Positions 40,358-48,943 of a stretch of 57,371 nucleotides of DNA are shown piece by piece. The position numbers and the translations under genes were made by a program. Source of the stretch: Bacteroidales bacterium (GTDB lineage: Bacteria > Bacteroidota > Bacteroidia > Bacteroidales > WCHB1-69); NCBI GenBank assembly GCA_016288655.1, contig JAEEKX010000011.1, forward strand, positions 1 to 57,371, given 5' to 3'. The notes under the pieces are model-generated. The model was not told the origin of the DNA and did not search any database. It saw only the letters and a list, made by a program, of their open reading frames with translations. The number at the start of each line of letters is the position of its first letter. The first letter of the stretch is position 1.

Positions 40358-41971
40358 TTATCGGATGGGACGGAACATTCGTTTCCAGCGCACCTTGCCG
40401 TCGCCCCAGTTGCGGCCTTTGTCAAGCGACATCCAGACGAATATGGGCTTGCCCACGATGTGGTCTTCGGGCACAAAGCCCCAGTAGCGCGAGTCGGCGG
40501 AGTTGTGTCGGTTGTCGCCCATCATGAAGTAGTAGTCCATCTGGAAGGTGTAGGAGGTGGCCACCTTGCCGTTGATGTAGATCTTGCCGTTCTTCCGCTC
40601 CAGCGTGTTCAACTCGTAGTTTTTGATGATGCGGTCGTAGAGGACGATGGTGGTGTCGTTGATGGGAACGGTCATTCCTTTTTCGGGGATGACGATGGGG
40701 CCGAAGTTGTCCTTGTTCCACGGGTAGCGCGGGTCGTGGGGGAAGATGCTCTCGTCGTAGCCGTAATTCTCATCCACTTGAGGGACGAGGATCTTGCCCA
40801 TGTCGCGCAGTTCGGCCAGCTGGCTGTCGGTGAGGAAGAGGTATTGGTTGCCGGCGGCATCGGTATAGACATCTTCGGCGTTGATGCGCAGGCGTTTGAT
40901 GACGCGCTTGGAGATGCCGCCACCCGGAGCGACGTAACTGAATTGCCGATTTTTCGGGACCGGGGCTTTTTTGCCGTTAATATAAACCACACCCTTGCGG
41001 ATGGTGAGTTCTTCGCCGTGGCTGGCGATGCAGCGTTTGACGTAGTTCTCGCGTTTGTCGATGGGGCGGTAGCGGACAGTGAAGTCGGCCTTGACAGCGT
41101 CGGAGGCGGATTTGCCGGCGTGTTTGTGGCGCACGGCGGCGACGAAGGATTCGCCGTAGTGGGCGGTGACATAAGCTAATGACGCGGGTTGGGCGTTGGG
41201 GTTGAGGATGGCGTCGTACTCGCGCACGATGGCGTAGTAACTGCGATCCTGCTGCTCAATGGCTACGGTGTCGCCGTCAGGATAGTTGAAGACGATAGGG
41301 TCGTTGTCCTTCAGTTCGGTGGTGCCGGGCAACCGCATGTAGGGTAGTTCGAGCCAGGTGACGAAACTCGGCACGGCGGTGGTGAAGACCAACGTGTGCT
41401 GCATGAACGGCATCGCCAGTACGGTCTGCGGGATGCGCTGGCCGTAGTGGTATTTGCTCACGGCGAGGTAGTCGCCCACCATCAGCGAACTCTCCATGGA
41501 GGAGGAGGGGATGGCGTAGAGTTCGATGAAGAAGGTTCGGAAGATGTAGGCGGCGGCGACGGCGAAGATGATGGCATCGCCCCAGCCCCGTGCCCACGAC
41601 TTCCGAAACTCCGGCAGTTCCGCGCGGGGGGTGAAATGCTCTTTTTTCATCAATCCCAAATAGGGAAGATAGAAGAAATAGAAGAGCGTTCCGGGTATTA
41701 AATATAGATAACTTGTTTTGTTAAAGCATCTTATCGTCTCCCAAACCATGTAGTAACCCATGAAGACGTTGATGAAGGGGATAAGATACAGCAACATCCA
41801 CCACCACGGGCGGTCGATGACCTGGCGCATCCATACCCAGATGCGGTAAACGGGAATCAGCGAGAGCCAGCCCTTGACGCCTGCCTTGCGGAAGACGGTC
41901 CATAATCCAATCTGAAATCCGACCGCCTGCACGACCGAGATGATGATGACTGCTGTATAGGAAAGTGTCAT
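40358..41971 (-). CDS. lepB: signal peptidase I, long form with N-terminal membrane domain
   Basis: A 537-residue leader peptidase. Residues about 1-110 are a membrane module (several helices, PWWWMLLYLIPFINVFMGYYMVW) of the DUF5684 type. The catalytic Ser is in IPSSSMESSLMVGDYLAVSKYHYG (about 155-178) and the Lys in the VKRCIASHGEELTI box (about 311). YFMMGDNRHNSADSRYWGFVP, the family signature, is near residue 490. A long insertion (about 380-470) separates boxes D and E, so the protein is about twice the E. coli length; this form is common in Bacteroidetes. It cleaves Sec signal peptides at the outer face of the inner membrane. Confidence 0.92.
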   Translation of the reverse strand: MTLSYTAVIIISVVQAVGFQIGLWTVFRKAGVKGWLSLIPVYRIWVWMRQVIDRPWWWMLLYLIPFINVFMGYYMVWETIRCFNKTSYLYLIPGTLFYFFYLPYLGLMKKEHFTPRAELPEFRKSWARGWGDAIIFAVAAAYIFRTFFIELYAIPSSSMESSLMVGDYLAVSKYHYGQRIPQTVLAMPFMQHTLVFTTAVPSFVTWLELPYMRLPGTTELKDNDPIVFNYPDGDTVAIEQQDRSYYAIVREYDAILNPNAQPASLAYVTAHYGESFVAAVRHKHAGKSASDAVKADFTVRYRPIDKRENYVKRCIASHGEELTIRKGVVYINGKKAPVPKNRQFSYVAPGGGISKRVIKRLRINAEDVYTDAAGNQYLFLTDSQLAELRDMGKILVPQVDENYGYDESIFPHDPRYPWNKDNFGPIVIPEKGMTVPINDTTIVLYDRIIKNYELNTLERKNGKIYINGKVATSYTFQMDYYFMMGDNRHNSADSRYWGFVPEDHIVGKPIFVWMSLDKGRNWGDGKVRWKRMFRPIR

Positions 41972-41974
41972 GGT

Positions 41975-42802
41975 TTATCTGTTGATTTTGCCTTTTTTGT
42001 CGGCTTGTTGATATAACTCTTTGATTTTCTTGTCGATATAATCTTTCTTCTTCTGTTGGATCAGCATGGTGCGCACGCTCTCGCGATAATCGTCCGACTC
42101 TTCGCCGGAGAGGGATGACTTGTAATCGAGGATGACGACGAGATAACTGTTCTCGCCGCTGGAAGTCTCGTAGGTGAGGGGGAAGTCGTGTTGGCTTTTG
42201 TTGAGTTCGATGTTGGTTTCCAGTTGGATGTCGTCCCAGAAGAGCCACTGGTCGTCGTTGATGAAGTACTCCACGGAGTCGCCGCAGATGAGGGCGATGG
42301 AGTCCTTGCTCTCCTGTCGGCGGCTTTCGTCGAACAGCAGGCCGCGCAGTTCGGCGAGTAGGGGAGACCCCTTCGGGAGTTTGACATAGTTGATCTTCAC
42401 GATCTCCTTGTCGGGCACGAGGTTGACCTTCATCTGTCGGATGGCGGTGCGGACTTCTTCGTCGCTCACTTGGAACTTCGAGGCGTCGGCGGTGAGGTGT
42501 TCGAAATAGCGTTGTTTGAGCAGGGTCTTGCGGTATTCCGTTATCTCCGAATCAAAGACCTTTTCTTTGATACTCAGGGCTTTGTCGGCTTCGTATAGGA
42601 TGATTTGCTCTGTAATCCAGTCTTCGATGATCTTGTGGGCCAAGTCGATGCTGTCTTGGGTGTTGAGACCGCTCGGGATGAGGGCGCTCACTTCGGAGGC
42701 GAAGAGTTTCTTGTTGTGCGTTTCAGCCACAACCCAGTCGTCGTGGCGGCAGCCGGCGCACATGCAGAGCAGCAGGGAGAAGGCGAGGAGGGCGCGTTTC
42801 AC
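41975..42802 (-). CDS. SurA-like periplasmic chaperone lipoprotein without clear isomerase domain
   Basis: A 275-residue protein. I place the start at a GTG (42802), one base after the stop of the upstream isomerase; it gives a clean lipobox, LLLCMCAGC, whereas the ATG 12 codons upstream would add MNASFPPSSKS before it and overlap the previous gene. The helical N-domain (about 30-120, LAHKIIEDWITEQIILYEADKAL, YRKTLLKQRYF) resembles the SurA/PpiD chaperone arm. A parvulin active site is not recognisable in 120-230. It probably helps outer-membrane protein folding together with the gene before it. Confidence 0.75.
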   Translation of the reverse strand: MKRALLAFSLLLCMCAGCRHDDWVVAETHNKKLFASEVSALIPSGLNTQDSIDLAHKIIEDWITEQIILYEADKALSIKEKVFDSEITEYRKTLLKQRYFEHLTADASKFQVSDEEVRTAIRQMKVNLVPDKEIVKINYVKLPKGSPLLAELRGLLFDESRRQESKDSIALICGDSVEYFINDDQWLFWDDIQLETNIELNKSQHDFPLTYETSSGENSYLVVILDYKSSLSGEESDDYRESVRTMLIQQKKKDYIDKKIKELYQQADKKGKINR

Positions 42803-42803
42803 G

Positions 42804-44543
42804 TTACTTTTTGATGAGGGTGGAAAAGACGCGTTCATCGACTTGCGGGTTATACTTCTTGCGCAGTTCGAGGATCCACTGTTTGTCGAGGAAGTCCTGG
42901 TAGTCGGTGATGACGATGGCCTTGATCTCGGAGAGTGGCTTGGGCTGGTTTGTTTTGGGGTCCATGTATTTGTCGAGGTGGGTTTCGTAGAACTCCGCTA
43001 AGCCGGTGCTGTCCTGGATGGCGGCGGCCCACACCTTGGTGGTGTTGATCTCGTAGAGCACCATGCCGTCGTGGAACTCTTGCACCAGTTCGCGCAGTTC
43101 GGGGTATTTCTCCAGCAGGCGTCCGTGCTCGAAGCGCATGATCTGTTCCTGCACGTACATGTCGAAGCGCTCCTGCATGAAAGGCTCGAACTCGTTGGGG
43201 GTGAGGCGCATGCCTTTGAATCGGTTGATGTACTTGCCGAACTCCTCGGCGGTGACGGTCTTGTCGCCGAAGGTAGCCATGGGCTTGAGTTTCTCAATGC
43301 CGGCGATGGCGCTGAGGTCGGACTCCTTGTTCTGGAAGAATTCGGGCGGCATGTTCTTGAGGAAGAGTTTCATGGCCTTGGCTCTCCCAGGCTCTTGGTA
43401 GTTGTACTCTTTTTTCAGTTTGACGATGAACGACTCCTTGCTCTTGTGGGAGCGTTGGTCGCGGGTGATGCGGTTGACCAGCGAGTAGCGGGTGTCTTCA
43501 TCAAGTACGAAAGGCTTGATTTCCACTACTTTGATGATGTGCCAGCCGTTGTGGGAGGCGATGGGCTGGGAGATCTCGCCCTCTTTGAGGTTGAGGATGG
43601 CCTTCACGAAGTCGCCTTGGCGGCGGTTGGGGGCGAAGGGCTCCTGCATGCCTCCGGTCTCCTGAACGTCCTTGTCTTCGGAGAATTTCTTGGCGGCGTC
43701 CTCGAAGGACATGCCCTCCTTCAGTGCCTGCTGCGCCTGTGCCAGTTTGATGGCCGTGGCATTGGTGCGCTGGCCCTCTTTGGCGAGCGAGTCGGAGACG
43801 TAGATCTGGGCGATGGTGATCTGTTGGATGGCGGGGATGCGGTCTTGTACGTAGATGATGTGGTAGCCGAATTGGGTGCGTACGGGCTTGGAGATTCCGC
43901 CGACGGGGGTGTTGTAGGCGCCGGTTTCGAAGGGGTAGATGAGGTCGAAGACGGTGAAGTAGCCGAGGTCGCCCTTGTTGCCGGTGTGCACGCGCTGGGT
44001 TTGCGGATTCACCATGTCGCGGGCGGAGGGGTCGTCGGAGTATTCCACGGCGGCGTCGGCGAAGGAGATGGCGCCGGACTTCACCTCCTCATAGATGCGC
44101 ATGGCCTTGGCGTAGGCCTCGGCGGTGTCTTTCGGGGAGGCCATCTCACCACAGTTCACTAAGATGTGCGACGCGCGGATGTACTCTTTCGAGCGGGCGA
44201 TCACCTCGTCCTCCAGCGCCTGGGTCACTTCCTTGTCCACTAAGTATTGCTGTGCGGACTGGTTTTGGTACTGTTTGAGTTCCATCTTGAACTTGCGGGC
44301 GGTGTCAAGTTGCAGAAGTTCCCCCTCCTTCACCTTCAGTTTGAAGTTGATGAAGAGGTCGAGGTACTCGCGCAGGTCGGCTTCGGTGGCCTTGCTGAGG
44401 TTGTTGTTCTTTCCGTAGGTCTTCAGGAACTCGTCGGCAGTGATTTTTTCATCGCCGATGGTGAGCAGCACGTCGGAGTTGTTTTGGGCGCGTGCGGTGA
44501 GTGCGGCGACCGCGAGGAGCAGGATTGCGAGGATTTTCTTCAT
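42804..44543 (-). CDS. periplasmic peptidyl-prolyl isomerase with two parvulin domains
   Basis: A 579-residue SurA/PpiD-like foldase. The signal peptide is KKILAILLLAVAALTARA. After a chaperone N-domain (about 25-115) come two rotamase domains: about 122-232 (IRASHILVNCGE, SARDMVNPQ, KGDLGYFTVFDL, TQFGYHIIYVQD) and about 245-350 (AQIYVSDS, FSEDKDVQETGGMQEPF, SHNGWHIIKVVEI). The C-terminal third is helical. It starts the minus-strand operon that continues through the SurA-like lipoprotein, signal peptidase and transporter, a set related to envelope protein export. Confidence 0.92.
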   Translation of the reverse strand: MKKILAILLLAVAALTARAQNNSDVLLTIGDEKITADEFLKTYGKNNNLSKATEADLREYLDLFINFKLKVKEGELLQLDTARKFKMELKQYQNQSAQQYLVDKEVTQALEDEVIARSKEYIRASHILVNCGEMASPKDTAEAYAKAMRIYEEVKSGAISFADAAVEYSDDPSARDMVNPQTQRVHTGNKGDLGYFTVFDLIYPFETGAYNTPVGGISKPVRTQFGYHIIYVQDRIPAIQQITIAQIYVSDSLAKEGQRTNATAIKLAQAQQALKEGMSFEDAAKKFSEDKDVQETGGMQEPFAPNRRQGDFVKAILNLKEGEISQPIASHNGWHIIKVVEIKPFVLDEDTRYSLVNRITRDQRSHKSKESFIVKLKKEYNYQEPGRAKAMKLFLKNMPPEFFQNKESDLSAIAGIEKLKPMATFGDKTVTAEEFGKYINRFKGMRLTPNEFEPFMQERFDMYVQEQIMRFEHGRLLEKYPELRELVQEFHDGMVLYEINTTKVWAAAIQDSTGLAEFYETHLDKYMDPKTNQPKPLSEIKAIVITDYQDFLDKQWILELRKKYNPQVDERVFSTLIKK

Positions 44544-44578
44544 ATTACTTATTTTTGAGGATACAATTTTTCAAACTG

Positions 44579-44586
44579 CAAAAATA
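44579..44586 (-). promoter_or_regulatory. -7 box for the isomerase operon
   Basis: TATTTTTG on the minus strand, 36 bases before the isomerase start. Confidence 0.55.
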
Positions 44587-44679
44587 CTATTTTTTTACAA
44601 AACGACGGGTGATGAATGCAATTTGGTCGCCGGAAATGATCTGTGATCTATCCCCTGCAACCTATAACCTAAAAAGTTG

Positions 44680-44687
44680 TACCTTTG
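44680..44687 (+). promoter_or_regulatory. -7 box for rsmE
   Basis: TACCTTTG, 20 bases before the ATG at 44707. It supports this start over the upstream in-frame ATG at 44677, which overlaps the box. Confidence 0.55.
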
Positions 44688-44706
44688 CGGCATCAAACGA
44701 GATGGT

Positions 44707-45405
44707 ATGTTTGTCTTTTATTGTCCTGAATTACAACAAAATACGGTAACATTGTCGCCAGACGACTCGCGGCATTGCGCGAAGGCGCTGCGGATGCGCC
44801 CTGGCGACGCCATCCGGCTGACCGATGGCGCCGGCACCCTCGCCGATGCGTCGTTGTTGTCCGTCGCGCCCGACGGTTGCGTGGCCGAGGTGACCGCCCG
44901 GCGCGAAGTGCCGCCGCGGACGCTCCGACTGCACCTTGCCGTTGCGCCCACCAAGAACGCCGACCGCATGGAGTGGCTAGTGGAAAAGACCGTGGAACTC
45001 GGCGTGGAGCGGATCACCTTCGTCGTGTGCGAGCACTCCGAACGCCGCCGCATTGACCTCGACCGCATGCACCGGCTGGCCGTCGCCGCCCTCAAGCAGT
45101 CGCAGACGGCCTGGCTGCCGGAGTTGCAAATGGCTGATTTCAAGGATTTCATAGCGGAACAGGCGGCGACGGATGCCGCCCGGTACGTGGCCTGGTGCGA
45201 CGACGACAACACTCGCCAGTTCGCCGATGCCGACTTTGCTGCCGGCACTGTGCTGCTGCTCATCGGTCCCGAAGGCGACTTCTCGCCCGTCGAGATCGAC
45301 CTCTGCCGCACCCACGGCTATGTGGAGGTGAAATTAGGAAGCCGCCGACTCCGGACGGAAACGGCGGCTCTCTTTGGTTGCGTTATCGTGGCTTCCCACA
45401 ATTAG
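44707..45405 (+). CDS. rsmE: 16S rRNA m3U1498 methyltransferase
   Basis: A 232-residue SPOUT-class methyltransferase. It starts MFVFYCPEL, with a PUA-like N-domain (about 1-70, HCAKALRMRPGDAIRLTDG). The trefoil-knot domain has LAVAPTKNADRMEWLVEKTVELGV (about 88-111), EHSERRR, LLLIGPEGDFSPVEID (about 190-205) and LGSRRLRTETAALFG (about 214-228), which form the SAM site. It methylates N3 of U1498 in the 30S decoding region. It is convergent with htpG: the stop codons touch and there is no terminator between them. Confidence 0.95.
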   Translation: MFVFYCPELQQNTVTLSPDDSRHCAKALRMRPGDAIRLTDGAGTLADASLLSVAPDGCVAEVTARREVPPRTLRLHLAVAPTKNADRMEWLVEKTVELGVERITFVVCEHSERRRIDLDRMHRLAVAALKQSQTAWLPELQMADFKDFIAEQAATDAARYVAWCDDDNTRQFADADFAAGTVLLLIGPEGDFSPVEIDLCRTHGYVEVKLGSRRLRTETAALFGCVIVASHN

Positions 45406-47292
45406 TTACATCAACTCCACGCTTCGTTTTACGAAGTCGCTCAATTTCTCGCCCGTCAGCAGGTTCTGCGACAGCAGCGCCAAGTCGATGAGTTGGTGGG
45501 TGAGTGCTTCCTTGCGGGCTTCGTCGCTCTCGCCGAGGATCTTGCCGGCCAGCGCGTGGTTGCCGTTCACCACCAAGTTGTAGTGCTCGAAGTTGCCGTA
45601 CATGCCGTTGCCCTGACCTGACAGTTTCTGCATGTCCTGGAACCGGCGCATGAACTCGTTCTGCGTGATCATGATGGGCAGTTCGCCCTCGCTGAGATTG
45701 GCGATCTGGACGGTGAACTTCTCTTTGTCAACGCATTTTTCGAACAACTCCTTCAGGGATGTCTGCTCGGCTTCCGACAGCTTGGCGGGCATCGGCTCGT
45801 CTTTCTCGATCAGCTTCTCCATCACGTCGGCATCGACGCGGGCGAAACGGCACTTCTCGAGTTTCGGCTCCAGCAGGTTGATGAAGTGGGTGTCGAGGAA
45901 GCCGTCCATCAACAGGACGTCGTAGCCCTTCTCCTTGGCCGACTGGATATATACGTGCTGGGTGGCCAGGTCGTGTGCGTAGAGATAGACCACGATGTCG
46001 TTCTTGTCCTTCTGCAACGTCTCCACGCCGGCGCGGTACTCATCCATGGTGTAGTATTTGCCATCGACGTTCTTGAAGAGGATGAAGTTCTTGGCGCGTT
46101 CGTAAAACTTCTCGTCGGTGAGGCAGCCGTATTCGATGAAGACCTTGAGGTCGTCCCACTTCTTCTCGTAGTTCTCACGGTCGTTCTTGAACATCTCCTC
46201 CAACTTGTCGGCCACCTTCTTGGTGATGTGGGAGGAGATTTTTTTGACGTTGGCGTCCGACTGGAGGTAGGAACGGGAGACGTTGAGAGGGATGTCGGGC
46301 GAGTCGATGACGCCGTGGAGCAGCATCATGAACTCGGGGATGACGCCTTCGAGTTGGTCGGTGATGAAGACCTGGTTGCAGTAGAGTTGCACCTTGTTCT
46401 TCTGGATTTCCAATTGGTTGCGCACTTTGGGGAAGTAGAGGATGCCGGTGAGGTTGAAGGGGTAATCGACGTTGAGGTGGATCTGAAACAGCGGCTCCTC
46501 GAAGGTCATGGGGTAGAGTTGGCGGTAGAATTCGAGGTACTGTTCGGGGGTGATGGAGGAGGGGGATTGTTTCCAAAGCGGGTGGGTGTCGTTGATGATG
46601 CGGGGACGTTTCACCTCCACCTCTTTCACCTCTTCGCCCTCTTTGGCTTCGGCGCCTTCGGGCTTCTCCCAGTGGCTCTCTTCGCCGCACTGGATGGGGA
46701 TGGGCAGGAAACGGCAGTATTTGCGGAGCAAGCTCACGATGGTGCTCTCTTCCAGGAACTCCGCGGCGTCGTCGGCGACATGCAGGATGATGTCGGTGCC
46801 GCGGTCGGCCTTGTCGGCCTCCTCCATCTCGTAGTCGGGCGAGCCGGTGCAACTCCAGCGCACGGCCTTCGCGTCGGGCTGGTACGAGCGGCTTACGATC
46901 TCCACCTTTTCGGAGACCATGAAGGAGGAGTAGAAGCCGAGTCCGAAGTGGCCGATGATGTTCCCGTCTTCCATTTTGAATTTCTGGAGGAACTCCTCAG
47001 CGCCGGAGAAGGCGATTTGGTTGATGTATTTGTCCACCTCCTCGGCGGTCATGCCAAGGCCGCGGTCGCTCACCGTGATGGTCTTCGCATCCTTATCCAC
47101 CTTCACATGGATGGTGAGGTCGCCGAGGTCGCCCTCGAACTTGCCCATGGTGGACAACGCCTTCAGCTTCTGGGTGGCATCCACGGCGTTGGAAATCAAC
47201 TCGCGGATGAAAATGTCATGTTCGGAGTACAAAAATTTCTTGATGACAGGGAAGATGTTTTCTGTCTGTACATTGATCTGTCCTTTACTCAT
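45406..47292 (-). CDS. htpG: chaperone HtpG (Hsp90)
   Basis: A 628-residue Hsp90. The GHKL ATPase domain (about 1-215) shows ELISNAVDATQKL, VSDRGLGMT and GHFGLGFYSSFMV. The middle domain (about 240-420) has PLWKQSPSSITPEQYLEFYRQ and LNVSRSYLQSDANVKKI with the catalytic Arg. The C-terminal dimerisation domain ends without MEEVD, as usual in bacteria. Full length. It is a cytoplasmic ATP-dependent chaperone. The sequence upstream shows a sigma-54-type promoter and a palindrome, so expression is probably not by the housekeeping sigma factor. Confidence 0.97.
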   Translation of the reverse strand: MSKGQINVQTENIFPVIKKFLYSEHDIFIRELISNAVDATQKLKALSTMGKFEGDLGDLTIHVKVDKDAKTITVSDRGLGMTAEEVDKYINQIAFSGAEEFLQKFKMEDGNIIGHFGLGFYSSFMVSEKVEIVSRSYQPDAKAVRWSCTGSPDYEMEEADKADRGTDIILHVADDAAEFLEESTIVSLLRKYCRFLPIPIQCGEESHWEKPEGAEAKEGEEVKEVEVKRPRIINDTHPLWKQSPSSITPEQYLEFYRQLYPMTFEEPLFQIHLNVDYPFNLTGILYFPKVRNQLEIQKNKVQLYCNQVFITDQLEGVIPEFMMLLHGVIDSPDIPLNVSRSYLQSDANVKKISSHITKKVADKLEEMFKNDRENYEKKWDDLKVFIEYGCLTDEKFYERAKNFILFKNVDGKYYTMDEYRAGVETLQKDKNDIVVYLYAHDLATQHVYIQSAKEKGYDVLLMDGFLDTHFINLLEPKLEKCRFARVDADVMEKLIEKDEPMPAKLSEAEQTSLKELFEKCVDKEKFTVQIANLSEGELPIMITQNEFMRRFQDMQKLSGQGNGMYGNFEHYNLVVNGNHALAGKILGESDEARKEALTHQLIDLALLSQNLLTGEKLSDFVKRSVELM

Positions 47293-47358
47293 ATCGGTCT
47301 TATTTTATTGTTTTTCTTTTCTTTAAAATAGTCTGACGATGCAGCCACATGGAGGACA

Positions 47359-47373
47359 GCAAAACTCGTGCCA
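47359..47373 (-). promoter_or_regulatory. sigma-54 (-24/-12) promoter for htpG
   Basis: On the minus strand TGGCACGAGTTTTGC matches the RpoN consensus TGGCACG-N4-TTGC at every fixed position. The predicted start is near 47347, about 55 bases before the htpG ATG. Confidence 0.6.
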
Positions 47374-47383
47374 AAAGGGGGTG

Positions 47384-47398
47384 CTGACAGATTGTCAG
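47384..47398. promoter_or_regulatory. palindrome upstream of htpG
   Basis: CTGACA-GAT-TGTCAG, perfect six-base arms, just upstream of the sigma-54 element (centre about 44 bases before the predicted start). Its last bases touch the stop of the O-antigen ligase gene. It could bind the activator or a repressor. Confidence 0.5.
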
Positions 47399-48937
47399 TT
47401 ACACTTCCTTGGGGTCGGAGGCGAAGAGGAAGAAGGAACTGAAAAATAGGAAAAGGTTGATGCCGGTGACGGTCTCCAAGGTGTCCTCGAAGAGCATGGA
47501 GATAACGAGGCAGAGCCAGAAAAGTGTGTAAATGAGGGTTTTGCGACGCGATTTGTCGAAGAATGGAGCAACCAGCCATACGATGAAAAGGATGGCCAAC
47601 GGGATGCCGCCCATGAGTGTATAGGTGAGGAATTGGTTGTGGGCGCCCATGTCGGAGTGCAGTTGCGACTGGCGGGCGGCGAGTTCGCGGTCAACGGCGG
47701 CCTTGTTGCAGCCCATGCCGTAGCCGGTGAACGGGCGTTGACCGATGGCGGAGGATGCGGCCTTCCACAACTCGATGCGCTGCAGCACCGACGAGTTCTC
47801 GGTGGTGCCGTTGAGTTGGTAGAGCGAGAAGCTGAAGTAGGTGGGATAGAGCATCTTCTTCAACCCGAAACGCTGCACGTAGGCGCTGTTGGCGATGTGG
47901 TTCTCAATGTGGGTGATGTCTTCGTCGTCGAGTGCCGCCAGTCCTTGCGCGTCCTTGTGGAGACCTTCGGAGTTGAGGTAGCGGATAAGTCCTTTCCTGA
48001 CGGTGTCGTAGGGCACCCGGCTGCGTTGTGCCCACCCCGCGCGCAACTCCTCCTCGCAGAGGTACAGCCCGATCTTGTGGCCGTTCTCTACGATGACACC
48101 GTCGGGCAGGTAGTCGGGACAGTGGGTGTAGGCGTGCCCCTGGGCGGTGTGTGACGGCAGGTTCGCCTCTTCGGCGGCATTGAGGTGGTAATATTGGTAA
48201 GTGACGACGCTGAAGCAGGTGATGAGCACGACGCCGGCGATGCCGCTGCCACAGAAGACGAGGGTGCGCAACGCCGACTTCTCCATCATGAAAATACTGT
48301 ATATCAATGTGATGATGACGACAACGGTCAGAAGCAAGATGCCTGTAGCCACCTGTACGGAGAAGAGAAATGCCACTAACCAAGCCGTCATCAGCAGGCA
48401 GCCCAACTGCACGGGCAGTGAGTAGGTGGCACGGCGGAAGGCGTAGTGGACACAGAAGACGATGGCGAGCACGGCGCAGATGCTGAAGCGGATGTGGGAG
48501 ATGAAAAGTCCGCCGTCGCGCACGTCGAGGATGCCCTTGGACTGCATGACGATGATGCAGATGGCGGCGGCGACGGAGGTGGTGATGGAGAAGGCCAGCA
48601 GCAGGAACCGTTGCCAGTGTGGCTCGGGCTTCCGCGTTGAACCCAGGATGACGGGCAGGTAGAGGATGGGTGTCTTGGTGAGCAGGTCGAGCCAGCCGGC
48701 GCGGGCGTCGCACGTGCCGACGAAGGTGTATCCGAAGCAGAAAAAGAGAGCCGCCATCGCGATGGCCAACTTATTCTGTTGAAGCAAATTCCATTTTTCT
48801 TTCCAATTCCATTCCAACAGCCAATTGCCCACCAGCACGCCGCCCAGAATGTTGGGCATGGCGGTGGATACCGGCAGCGAGATGGCCATCAGCACGAGGC
48901 AGCCCAAGTAGATGTATCGGTGCGCCTTGCCCAGCAT
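47399..48937 (-). CDS. O-antigen ligase-like membrane protein (Wzy_C family)
   Basis: A 512-residue inner-membrane protein with about 11 helices. The large periplasmic loop spans about 260-420 and contains RIELWKAASSAIGQRPFTGYGMGC and the conserved His pattern MGAHNQFLTYTLMGG near residue 430, features of the Wzy_C/WaaL family. It ligates undecaprenyl-linked glycan to lipid A core or another acceptor. It follows the CtpA protease gene after a few bases. It could instead be a polymerase; topology does not separate them. Confidence 0.82.
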   Translation of the reverse strand: MLGKAHRYIYLGCLVLMAISLPVSTAMPNILGGVLVGNWLLEWNWKEKWNLLQQNKLAIAMAALFFCFGYTFVGTCDARAGWLDLLTKTPILYLPVILGSTRKPEPHWQRFLLLAFSITTSVAAAICIIVMQSKGILDVRDGGLFISHIRFSICAVLAIVFCVHYAFRRATYSLPVQLGCLLMTAWLVAFLFSVQVATGILLLTVVVIITLIYSIFMMEKSALRTLVFCGSGIAGVVLITCFSVVTYQYYHLNAAEEANLPSHTAQGHAYTHCPDYLPDGVIVENGHKIGLYLCEEELRAGWAQRSRVPYDTVRKGLIRYLNSEGLHKDAQGLAALDDEDITHIENHIANSAYVQRFGLKKMLYPTYFSFSLYQLNGTTENSSVLQRIELWKAASSAIGQRPFTGYGMGCNKAAVDRELAARQSQLHSDMGAHNQFLTYTLMGGIPLAILFIVWLVAPFFDKSRRKTLIYTLFWLCLVISMLFEDTLETVTGINLFLFFSSFFLFASDPKEV

Positions 48938-48943
48938 ACGGCT

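Noticed and set aside
39599-41179. 526-codon plus-strand frame opposite the YfcC and signal peptidase genes
   Set aside because: Antisense shadow of two clear conserved genes. Its translation is Val/Gly/Asp/Glu-rich low-complexity sequence caused by the GC-rich codon positions.
45886-47331. 481-codon plus-strand frame opposite htpG
   Set aside because: Antisense to a full-length Hsp90; composition is Val/Leu/Gly-rich without family features.
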